A stretch of DNA of 64,000 nucleotides from Allokutzneria sp. NRRL B-24872 (lineage in GTDB: Bacteria > Actinomycetota > Actinomycetes > Mycobacteriales > Pseudonocardiaceae): positions 62,001 through 126,000 of the forward strand of contig NZ_MUMH01000064.1 of assembly GCF_002155965.1 (NCBI RefSeq), written 5' to 3'. The notes under the pieces were generated by a model that did no database searches, was not told where the DNA came from, and saw nothing but the letters and a program-made list of their open reading frames with translations. Positions 57,491 to 64,000 of this stretch are shown piece by piece. A program made the position numbers and the translations under genes. Each line of letters starts with the position of its first letter. Position 1 is the first letter of the stretch.

Positions 57491-58035
57491 CCTGGACCAT
57501 CGCCGGATCGCTCACCGTCCTGCCCGCCGCCGAGCACCCGGAGCTGCTCGCCGAGCCGGTCGCCAAGGCGCTCAGCGCGCTGTCCGACGCCGACCGCGAC
57601 CGCGTCGGGGTCGCCGAGATCGACCCCGAGCTGGCCGACACCGCCGCGTTCTGCGAGAAGTACGGCTCGCCGCTGGACGCCTCGGCGAACTGCGTCGTGA
57701 TCAGCGGCAAGCGCGGCGACACCGTCCGCTTCGCCGCGTGCCTGGTGCTGGCGACGACCCGCGCCGACGTGAACGGCTTGGCGCGCAAGCGCTTGGAGGC
57801 GCGGAAGGCGTCGTTCGCGCCGATGGACGAGGCGGTCAGCCTGACCGGCATGGCCTACGGCGGGATCACTCCGGTGGGGCTGCCGGAGGGTTGGCCGATC
57901 CTGCTGGACTCCGTCGTGGCCGCCGCGCCCGAGCTGGTGATCGGCAGCGGAGTGCGCTCCAGCAAGCTCTTCATCCCCGGTGACGTGCTGGCCCGCTTGG
58001 CCGGTGCGGAGGTCGTGGAGGGTCTGGGCCGGTGA
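57487..58035 (+). CDS. YbaK/EbsC aminoacyl-tRNA editing-domain protein
   Basis: A 182-residue YbaK/ProX-type protein starting at ATG in the overlap with the preceding stop. Blocks ANCVVISGKRG, FAACLVLATTRADVNGLARKRLEARKASF and YGGITPVGLPEGWPILLDS match the family, which hydrolyses mischarged tRNAs (Cys-tRNAPro or Ala-tRNAPro). Its stop overlaps the next start. Confidence 0.9.
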   Translation: MTWTIAGSLTVLPAAEHPELLAEPVAKALSALSDADRDRVGVAEIDPELADTAAFCEKYGSPLDASANCVVISGKRGDTVRFAACLVLATTRADVNGLARKRLEARKASFAPMDEAVSLTGMAYGGITPVGLPEGWPILLDSVVAAAPELVIGSGVRSSKLFIPGDVLARLAGAEVVEGLGR

Positions 58036-58604
58036 GCATGCCGGACTACGAGGTCGAGGCCGCTCGCTACGACTCGACCCGAGGCGGTGAGCCCCGCGCT
58101 CGGGCCGCCGCCGATGCGATCGAACGGCTGCTCCCACCCGGCCCGGTGCTCGACGTCGCGGTGGGCACGGGGATCGTCGCCGCGACCATGACTCGCCCAG
58201 TAATTGGTGTTGATCTTTCGAGCGCGATGCTCGGGCACGCCGTGCTGCGCCTGCCGGGACGGGTCGCCCGGGCCGATGCGCGTCGGCTGCCCGCGCGGTC
58301 CTCCAGCGTCTCCGCCGTGACCGCGATCTGGTTGCTGCACCTCATGCCCGACTCGGAGGCGGTGGTGCGCGAGGTCGCTCGCGTGCTCCGGCCGGGCGGC
58401 GTTTTCGTGTGCACTGTGGACAAACGCGCCGCGCACCGCTTGGCGGAGGGCACCATCGCGATGCCCGGCGCGCGGGACGAACGCGCTCGCGTCGAAGCTC
58501 TCGGCGCGCGGTACGGGCTCTCCGTGTGCGGCGAAGGCTCCTTCGTCGGCCACGGCCAGGACCACGAGCCCGTCTTCCCGTTGGTGGCCCTGGCGAAGGG
58601 TTAG
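58032..58604 (+). CDS. Class I SAM-dependent methyltransferase
   Basis: A 190-residue methyltransferase. GTG 58032 (or ATG 58038) is the start. Motif I PVLDVAVGTGIVA, then GVDLSSAML, ADARRLPARSSSV and a VLRPGG strand are visible. It is the last gene of the coupled run from DUF2516 and overlaps the convergent purU gene by four bases. Substrate unknown. Confidence 0.88.
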   Translation: MSMPDYEVEAARYDSTRGGEPRARAAADAIERLLPPGPVLDVAVGTGIVAATMTRPVIGVDLSSAMLGHAVLRLPGRVARADARRLPARSSSVSAVTAIWLLHLMPDSEAVVREVARVLRPGGVFVCTVDKRAAHRLAEGTIAMPGARDERARVEALGARYGLSVCGEGSFVGHGQDHEPVFPLVALAKG

Positions 58605-59485
58605 TGGAAGACCACGGTTCGGTTGCCGTGCACCAGGACGCGGTCCTCGACGTGCCAGCGGAGGCCGCGCGCGAGCACGACCTTCTCGATGTCGCGGCCC
58701 TTGCGGACCATGTCACCGCTGCTGTCGGTGTGGTCGACCCGAACGATGTCCTGCTCGATGATCGGCCCCGCGTCGAGCTCGGCGGTGACGTAGTGGCAGG
58801 TCGCGCCGACGAGCTTCACGCCGCGCGCGTACGCCTGGTGGTAGGGGCGCGCGCCGATGAAGGACGGCAGGAAGCTGTGGTGGATGTTGAGCGCCTTGCC
58901 CGCCCACGCCGCGCACAGCTCCGGCGGCAGGACCTGCATGAAGCGGGCGAGCACCACGGCGTCGGGGTGGTGCGAGTCGACGATCTGGCGGATCTGGTTG
59001 AAGGCGGCCTGCTTGCCGTCGGGGTCCTGGCCGGGGCCGGGGAAGGGCACGTGGTGGAACGGGATGCCGTGCGCCCTGGTGATGTTGGCGAGGTCGGCGT
59101 GGTTGCCGATCACGGCGCGCACGTCGACGTCGAGCTCGCCCGAGGCGACGCGGCCGAGCAGGTCGTAGAGGCAGTGCCCGGCCTTGGACACCAGGAGCAC
59201 CACGCGGCGCGGCACTCCGGTGTCGCTCACCCGCCAGTCGGTGCGGCTGCCCAGCTCGGCGGCGACCCTGGCGAAGCGCGTGCGCAGCTCGTCCAGGCCG
59301 AAGGGCAGCGAGTCGGCGCGGACCTCCTGGCGGGTGAAGAACCAGTTGGTGTCGCGATCGGTGTGGTAGGCCGCTTCCACGATCCAACCGCCGAACTCCG
59401 CGAGGAACGTCGAGATCTTGGCGACGATCCCGGAGCGGTCGGGACAGCCGAGTGTGATGACGTAGCGGCGTTCAGGGCTGGACAT
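58601..59485 (-). CDS. purU: Formyltetrahydrofolate deformylase
   Basis: A 294-residue PurU. An N-terminal ACT domain (about 7-85, YVITLGCPDRSGIVAKISTFLAEFGGWIVEA) precedes the formyltransferase-fold domain with VIGNHADL, the catalytic region NIHHSFLPSFIGARPYHQAYARGVKLVGATCHYVTAELDAGPII and the DIVRVDH motif. The enzyme releases formate from 10-formyl-THF and supplies one-carbon units to purine synthesis. It stands alone. Confidence 0.96.
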   Translation of the reverse strand: MSSPERRYVITLGCPDRSGIVAKISTFLAEFGGWIVEAAYHTDRDTNWFFTRQEVRADSLPFGLDELRTRFARVAAELGSRTDWRVSDTGVPRRVVLLVSKAGHCLYDLLGRVASGELDVDVRAVIGNHADLANITRAHGIPFHHVPFPGPGQDPDGKQAAFNQIRQIVDSHHPDAVVLARFMQVLPPELCAAWAGKALNIHHSFLPSFIGARPYHQAYARGVKLVGATCHYVTAELDAGPIIEQDIVRVDHTDSSGDMVRKGRDIEKVVLARGLRWHVEDRVLVHGNRTVVFH

Positions 59486-59554
59486 GGCTGGTCAGTCTGT
59501 CAGGCGGTCACGATCGAGCGATGCGCAACCCCGGTCTGGAGCTAGGGTCGGCGC

Positions 59555-60346
59555 ATGCGCATTGCCAGCTACAACATCATGAGCGGTGGCTTCGACGGGT
59601 ACGAGACGGCATCGCCCGTGCCCCAGCGGCTGCCCGAGGTGAAGCTGGCGGTCGAGCAGCTGCGGGCCGACGTGGTCGGCCTCGTCGACACGTTCCGGTG
59701 GGACGAGGTCTTCACGACCGACGAGATCTGCGAGCACTTCGGCTACAAGCACGCGTTCTGCGTCAACCTGGGCGACGAGCGGTTGACGGAGTTGGGGCAC
59801 AACAACGGCCTCACTTTGCTGAGCAACGTCGAGCTGGAGGACGTCCGCTCAGTTCGGGTCGCGACGCGCAACGCGATCTCCGCGCGGTTGCGCGGCGGGC
59901 TGCGGCTCGTGCTCGTCTACCTGGACGACCTGAGCGAGGACGTGCGGGTCTCGCAGGTGAAGGCGCTGGCCGCGGAGATCGACTCCAGCGTTCCGACCGT
60001 TGTCGTCGGCGACCTGAACTCGTTCAAGGCCAACGACTTGCCCGACCTGACCGGCGTGTACGAGAGCGCTCCTGTGCTCGCCGGAGCGCTGGCGCCGATC
60101 GTCGCGGACATGCAGCGGGGTGAAGTCGCGGAACTGCTGGAGTCCTTGGGGCTTCAGGACGCGAGCCCGGCCGGTCGCCCGACTTTTCCCACGCAGCTGT
60201 TCCCCATCAAGCTCGACGAGCCGGTGCTGCGCCTGGACTACTGCTTCCACACCGCTTCGGTGACTGTGCGGGACTTCTCGGTGCCGAACACGGAGATCTT
60301 CCACAAGGCGTCGGACCACCTTCCCGTCGTCTTCGACGTGGTGTGA
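59555..60346 (+). CDS. Endonuclease/exonuclease/phosphatase-family hydrolase
   Basis: A 263-residue EEP-fold protein. ASYNIMSGG at the start carries the metal Asn; VVVGDLNSFKANDLPD (about 149) and the final SDHLPVVFDVV carry the catalytic Asp/His residues. RLDYCFHT provides the D-Y pair of the family. Related enzymes cleave phosphodiesters in DNA, lipids or nucleotides. No signal peptide. Substrate unknown. Confidence 0.9.
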   Translation: MRIASYNIMSGGFDGYETASPVPQRLPEVKLAVEQLRADVVGLVDTFRWDEVFTTDEICEHFGYKHAFCVNLGDERLTELGHNNGLTLLSNVELEDVRSVRVATRNAISARLRGGLRLVLVYLDDLSEDVRVSQVKALAAEIDSSVPTVVVGDLNSFKANDLPDLTGVYESAPVLAGALAPIVADMQRGEVAELLESLGLQDASPAGRPTFPTQLFPIKLDEPVLRLDYCFHTASVTVRDFSVPNTEIFHKASDHLPVVFDVV

Positions 60347-60347
60347 G

Positions 60348-61073
60348 TCAGATCGTGGGCAGTGCGTCGAACAACGACGGGTCTCCGGTCTTCACCGCCG
60401 TGCTCGGGCGGTTCCAGACGGCTCGGTAGACCGCGTCCGCCGTCCCCGCGACCACGGCGTCGGTGTGGAGCGCGGGGTCCGCTGTCGGAGTCACTTCGGG
60501 CGTCTCGCCAGGGCTCAACGTCATCGTCCACGCGCGGCCCGCGTCGGCGGCGTGGAAGAGCACGGTGCCGTTCGCGGTCGAGGAGCTGAAGTTGCCCAGC
60601 GGCAGCGCGACCAGGCGCTCATCGATGCCGTCCGCGGCGAACTGCGGATCGAAGATCAGCCGGGAGTCCACGCCGTGCGCGAGGTCCGCGTCGACGCGGT
60701 GGATGGCCGTCTCGTGCGCCTGCCGCCGTGCCCACACGCGCACGCTCCCGGGCATGGAGGCGAACATCCAGGTCGGCTTGTCGTGGTCCAGCTCGACGAA
60801 GCGGTCCAGCATCGTGGCGGCCACGTCGTCCCACCACACCAGCAGCTCATCCCACTGCTTCGGCGCCCGCGCGAACTGCGGCGGGGCCGAGATGTCTTGT
60901 GCGACAAGCACTTCAGCGGTTCGCGAGTGCACGTTGGCGATGTGCCGCACCAGGTCGAAGACCGTCCAGCCGGGGCAGGGCGGAACCTTCGCGTCCGGGC
61001 CGGCGGCCACCGCGGCCTCGCGCAGCGCCACGGCCTGCTCTCGCACGTGATTGACGAAGTCGGCGTGCTCCAT
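60348..61073 (-). CDS. MDMPI/DinB-fold (mycothiol-dependent-type) protein
   Basis: A 241-residue protein. The N-terminal four-helix DinB-like domain (FVNHVREQAVALREAAVAAG, CPGWTVFDLVRHIANVHSRTAEVL, WARRQAHETAIHRVDADLA) holds the His residues of the mycothiol maleylpyruvate-isomerase family (TIGR03083), followed by an SCP2-like C-terminal domain. It may use mycothiol in thiol transfer or isomerisation. It converges on the EEP gene, one base apart. Confidence 0.92.
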   Translation of the reverse strand: MEHADFVNHVREQAVALREAAVAAGPDAKVPPCPGWTVFDLVRHIANVHSRTAEVLVAQDISAPPQFARAPKQWDELLVWWDDVAATMLDRFVELDHDKPTWMFASMPGSVRVWARRQAHETAIHRVDADLAHGVDSRLIFDPQFAADGIDERLVALPLGNFSSSTANGTVLFHAADAGRAWTMTLSPGETPEVTPTADPALHTDAVVAGTADAVYRAVWNRPSTAVKTGDPSLFDALPTI

Positions 61074-61083
61074 GCGCTCGACC

Positions 61084-61914
61084 CTAGAGGTCGGCGGGGG
61101 CCACCGCGGCCCAGTCGACGGTGACCTCACCGAGGCGCCAGCGGCGGTGGTTGTCGCGCACGGGCCAGCCGCGCTCGGCGAACAGGCGGACGGCCTCGGC
61201 CCACCTGGCACGCGGACCGAACGGCACGAAGGGCGCGGCGGTGGCCCAGCAGGCGTCGAGGTCGGAGAGCAGATCGTGCACGCGCTCACCGGGCACGTTG
61301 CGGTGGATCAGCGACTTCGGCAGGCGCTCGGCCAGCTCGGACGGCACCTCGATGTCGGCGGGCTTGCAGGCGAAGGTCATCGTCAGCGGTCCGGAGGCGT
61401 CGAGCGTGACCCAGCAGCAGCGCCTGCCGATCTCGTCGCACGTGCCCTCGACCAGCAGGCCGCCCGGGGCCAGCCCGTCCAGGATCGTGCGCCACGCCTG
61501 CTCGGCGTCGGACTCGCTGTACTGGCGCAGCACGTTGAACGCGCGCACCAGGTCGGGCCGCCGCCCGGCCAGCTCGAAGCCGCCGCGCCGGAAGTCCAGC
61601 AGCGGCGGGTCGGCGACGGCGACACCGGCGGCAACGCGCTCGGCGTCGATCTCCAGGCCGAGCATGCGCAGGTCGGGGCGGACGACGCGCAGCCGCTGCG
61701 CCATCTCCACGGTGGTCACCGGCGACGAGCCGTAGCCGAGGTCGATCACCAGCGGGTCGGCTGCCGCGCGCAGCACCGTGCCGACGCGCGGGTTCGACGC
61801 CATCCAGCGGTCGACGCGGCGCAGCCGGTTGGGGTTGGTGGTGCCCCGGGTCGGCAGGCCGAGCGCACGGGCCCGGCCCGCCGCGAACCGGGGCTTGCGA
61901 CGGGCCTGGTTCAC
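61084..61914 (-). CDS. Class I SAM-dependent methyltransferase-like protein
   Basis: A 276-residue protein. GTG 61914 overlaps the stop of the DUF2505 gene. The SAM loop is unusual (VIDLGYGSSPVTTVEMAQRL), but GLEIDAERV and the strand LVRAFNVLRQY fit a Rossmann methyltransferase. A long C-terminal extension (FGPRARWAEAVRLFAERGWPV) is conserved in actinobacterial relatives. Function unknown; coupling to DUF2505 suggests a shared role. Confidence 0.85.
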   Translation of the reverse strand: MNQARRKPRFAAGRARALGLPTRGTTNPNRLRRVDRWMASNPRVGTVLRAAADPLVIDLGYGSSPVTTVEMAQRLRVVRPDLRMLGLEIDAERVAAGVAVADPPLLDFRRGGFELAGRRPDLVRAFNVLRQYSESDAEQAWRTILDGLAPGGLLVEGTCDEIGRRCCWVTLDASGPLTMTFACKPADIEVPSELAERLPKSLIHRNVPGERVHDLLSDLDACWATAAPFVPFGPRARWAEAVRLFAERGWPVRDNHRRWRLGEVTVDWAAVAPADL

Positions 61915-62411
61915 GGCTTGTCGGTCAGCCAGCTCATCGTGAAGGTGTTCTCCGCGTCGAGCAGCTTGCCGATCTGCTCCACGATCGCCTTCTCCACCTT
62001 GCCGCCGACGAAGGGCAGCGACACCCGCACCTCCAGGGCGCTGAGCAGCTGCGATCCCGCGCCGTTCGGCCTCAGCTGGAGCGAGCAGGTGATCGAGGCC
62101 GGGGCGCCGGGCACCGAGGCGACGACCGTGCCGACGGCGCCCTCCCCGGCGGCTCGCCAGCGCTCGGTGCGCTCGATCACCAGGTCGCCGTTGATCAGTG
62201 TGCGGACGAAGGAGGGCAGCTTGTCGGCGGGAACGCCCTGTTTGAGCACCGCCTTGCTCTCGCCGTCCGTGCTCTCGTGCGAGAGGAGTTCCGCCTTGCC
62301 GCCGCCGACCGCGGCGAGCCGCGCGCGCAGGTAGTCGGCATCGGTCAGCGCCGCGAGCAGCGCGTGCGCCGGGAACGGGAACTCGTGTGAGGTCTCGGTG
62401 CTGGTGGCCAC
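61911..62411 (-). CDS. DUF2505 (SRPBCC-fold) protein, Rv0481c-like
   Basis: A 166-residue protein of DUF2505 with the START/SRPBCC fold; blocks HEFPFPAHALLAALTDADYLRARLAAVGG and LLDAENTFTMSWL. It is divergent from murB with only 26 bp between start codons, the order of Rv0481c-murB in M. tuberculosis. A lipid-binding role is possible. Coupled to the methyltransferase downstream by GTGA. Confidence 0.9.
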   Translation of the reverse strand: MATSTETSHEFPFPAHALLAALTDADYLRARLAAVGGGKAELLSHESTDGESKAVLKQGVPADKLPSFVRTLINGDLVIERTERWRAAGEGAVGTVVASVPGAPASITCSLQLRPNGAGSQLLSALEVRVSLPFVGGKVEKAIVEQIGKLLDAENTFTMSWLTDKP

Positions 62412-62437
62412 GGCGCGTCAGGCTACCGTTGACGGCC

Positions 62438-63520
62438 GTGACCACACCGCCGTCCGCCACCGAAGCCGTCGCGCTCGCCGACCACACGACGCTGCGACTG
62501 GGCGGTCCGGCGGCCCGGTTCGTCAACGCCACCACCTCCGCCGAGCTGGTCGAGGTCGTGCGCGCCGCCGACTCCTCATCGGAATCCCTGCTCGTGCTGG
62601 GCGGCGGATCGAACCTGGTGATCGCCGACGAGGGCTTCGACGGCACCGTCGTGCGCATCGGCACCTCCGGCAGGCGCATCGACCGGCTCAGCGACGGCCG
62701 CGTGCAGCTGACCGTCGAGGCGGGCGAGGACTGGGACGACGTCGTCGCGCACACCGTCGCCAACGACCTCGGCGGCCTGGAGTGCCTTTCCGGCATCCCC
62801 GGCCTCGTCGGCGCGACCCCCGTGCAGAACGTCGGCGCGTACGGCGTGGAGATCACCGACGTGCTGGTCTCCGTCGACCTGCTGGACCGCGAGAGCGGCC
62901 AGGTGCGCATGGTGCCCGCCGCCGAGCTGGGGTTGGCGTACCGGACGAGCGTGCTGAAGGGCAAGGACAACGCCGTCGTGCTGCGCGCGCGGTACTCGCT
63001 GACCGACGGCGGGCGCTCCGCCCCGATCGCCTACGCCGAACTCGCCCGCACCCTCGGCGTCGAGGTCGGTGAGCGCGCGCCCGTCGGCGAGGTGCGCAAG
63101 ACCGTGCTGGAACTGCGGCGCGGCAAGGGAATGGTGCTCGACCCGGTCGACAACGACACGTGGAGCGCGGGTTCCTTCTTCACCAACCCGATCCTCGCCG
63201 AGCACGACCTCCCCGGTGTGCTGGAGCGGATCACGGCCGTGGTCGGGCAGGACGTCCCGGTGCCGAGCTTCCCCGCGACCGAGGGGCACGTGAAGCTCTC
63301 CGCCGCGTGGCTGATCGAGCGCGCCGGTTTCCGCAAGGGCCACAGCGCCCGCGACGGCCGGGTTTCCTTGTCCACCAAGCACACCCTCGCGCTGACCAAC
63401 CGCGGCTCCGCGCGCACCGAGGACCTGCTCGCCCTCGCCGCCGAGGTGCGCGACGGCGTGGCGTCCGCCTTCGGTGTCCGCCTGCACCCCGAGCCCGTCC
63501 TCATCGGCTGCTCGCTCTAG
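62438..63520 (+). CDS. murB: UDP-N-acetylenolpyruvoylglucosamine reductase
   Basis: A 360-residue type I MurB. GTG 62438 fits the 26-bp divergent gap. FAD-binding blocks LVLGGGSNLVIADEGF and GLECLSGIPGLVGATPVQNVGAYGVE are complete, the catalytic Ser lies in SAGSFFTNP, Arg in YRTSVLKG and Glu in LHPEPVLIG. The enzyme makes UDP-MurNAc for peptidoglycan. Single gene, highly conserved. Confidence 0.97.
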   Translation: MTTPPSATEAVALADHTTLRLGGPAARFVNATTSAELVEVVRAADSSSESLLVLGGGSNLVIADEGFDGTVVRIGTSGRRIDRLSDGRVQLTVEAGEDWDDVVAHTVANDLGGLECLSGIPGLVGATPVQNVGAYGVEITDVLVSVDLLDRESGQVRMVPAAELGLAYRTSVLKGKDNAVVLRARYSLTDGGRSAPIAYAELARTLGVEVGERAPVGEVRKTVLELRRGKGMVLDPVDNDTWSAGSFFTNPILAEHDLPGVLERITAVVGQDVPVPSFPATEGHVKLSAAWLIERAGFRKGHSARDGRVSLSTKHTLALTNRGSARTEDLLALAAEVRDGVASAFGVRLHPEPVLIGCSL

Positions 63521-63639
63521 CCCGTGGGTGGGCAAACGCCTGGGTGAGCGGGGGCCGTTCGGGTGACGTCGTGTGACGATCGTCTAACTGCGCGTGTTTC
63601 ATGGGATGTGCGGATGCCAGCTCTGACGAGGAGGGCATC

Positions 63640-64000
63640 ATGGCGGGCGACACCCGGGCTTGGCGCAGGGACGAGATCCGACCGGTGAAGCGGCGGGTCG
63701 AGGACGCTTTTCTCGATCTGCCAGGGGTTGTCGGAGTGGACATCGCGCAGCGGCGCGTTGCGGGGCTGCCGGTGGGGCAGCTCGCGATCTCGGTCTCGGT
63801 GCTCGACAAGCTCCCCGAGAACCGTTTGCCGGCAAGGAACATCCTGCCGCGCGAGGTCGAGGGCGTTCCGGTCGACGTGGTGCGCGACGACGTCGTGGCG
63901 CACACGGCGCTGATGCGCGCGGACTCCGCGCCGGAACCGCCGCCCGAGGCCTACTCGACCCTGCTCGGCGGGATCAGCATCGGCCCGTGCAGGCCGATCC
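63640..64000 (+). CDS. Partial peptidase-like protein (NAL1/trypsin-like)
   Basis: ATG 63640 with a GAGGAGG site opens a frame that runs off the right edge; 120 codons are visible without a stop. The N-terminal segment (KRRVEDAFLDLPGVVGVDIAQRR) and the conserved VEGVPVDVVRDD and LLGGISIGPC match by eye the start of actinobacterial proteins with an NAL1-type trypsin-like serine protease domain, whose catalytic part would lie beyond the window. No signal peptide. Tentative call. Confidence 0.55.
   Translation, partial: MAGDTRAWRRDEIRPVKRRVEDAFLDLPGVVGVDIAQRRVAGLPVGQLAISVSVLDKLPENRLPARNILPREVEGVPVDVVRDDVVAHTALMRADSAPEPPPEAYSTLLGGISIGPCRPI

Overview
The window is from a high-GC actinomycete, most likely a member of the Pseudonocardiaceae or a close relative. 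Evidence: very GC-rich codons, many GTG starts, dense 4-bp ATGA/GTGA gene overlaps, an ESX (type VII secretion) gene set, an F420-type (LLM-class) oxidoreductase, a mycothiol-dependent (MDMPI-fold) enzyme, and a block syntenic with Mycobacterium tuberculosis Rv0474-Rv0476 and Rv0481c-Rv0482 (HTH regulator, HbhA-like protein, DUF2516, DUF2505, MurB). Genus cannot be fixed from sequence alone.

Layout. 1-1.2 kb: tail of an ESX-associated operon cut by the left edge. 1.2-4.6 kb: SDR/HxlR divergent pair, a GT1 glycosyltransferase and a secreted beta-lactamase-fold hydrolase. 4.6-9.9 kb: a six-gene minus-strand unit (histidine kinase, response regulator, MacA-like adaptor, MacB-like ATPase and permease, DUF5666-like membrane protein). 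10-11.7 kb: a DrrAB-type exporter. 11.7-16 kb: MFS/LacI pair, SDR plus VOC genes divergent from an FCD-GntR regulator. 16.2-23.3 kb: EI24 protein, then a glycan-degrading neighbourhood (GH89, small MscS-like channel, GH31 with an inserted carbohydrate-binding module, SRPBCC protein). 23.3-26.2 kb: a two-gene unit of a vWA-CHAT protein and a three-helix membrane protein, followed by a 12-copy 30-bp tandem repeat. 26.8-31.8 kb: two-component system divergent from an ABC/FtsX exporter ending in a strong terminator. 32-36 kb: small membrane proteins, a LuxR regulator with a degenerate receiver, an LLM oxidoreductase, an RHH-like protein and a small metal-binding protein pair.

37.2-37.5 kb holds three tRNA genes (Glu, Asp, Phe). 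Directly behind them is an HNH endonuclease resembling ScoMcrA-type modification-dependent restriction enzymes; it is split by an apparent one-base deletion. 38.6-44.1 kb: PP2C-like phosphatase, the YczE/YczR (MocR) divergent pair, DUF445 and a class I aminotransferase. 44.1-48.7 kb: ECF sigma factor divergent from a proline-rich secreted protein, DUF6247-like and CGNR proteins, VOC, and a VanY-type carboxypeptidase. 48.8-52.3 kb: PadR plus a third ABC/FtsX exporter. 52.4-54.6 kb: zinc-ribbon protein, PIMT-like methyltransferase and two FluC subunits. 54.7-64 kb: housekeeping-like block (HbhA, hydrolases, YbaK, PurU, MurB) and a partial peptidase-like gene at the right edge.

The main theme is envelope stress and export: four ABC exporters, three of them beside their own regulator. 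The most unusual items are the vWA-CHAT unit with degenerate metal site, the adjacent 30-bp repeat array, and the frameshifted McrA-like nuclease behind the tRNA cluster.
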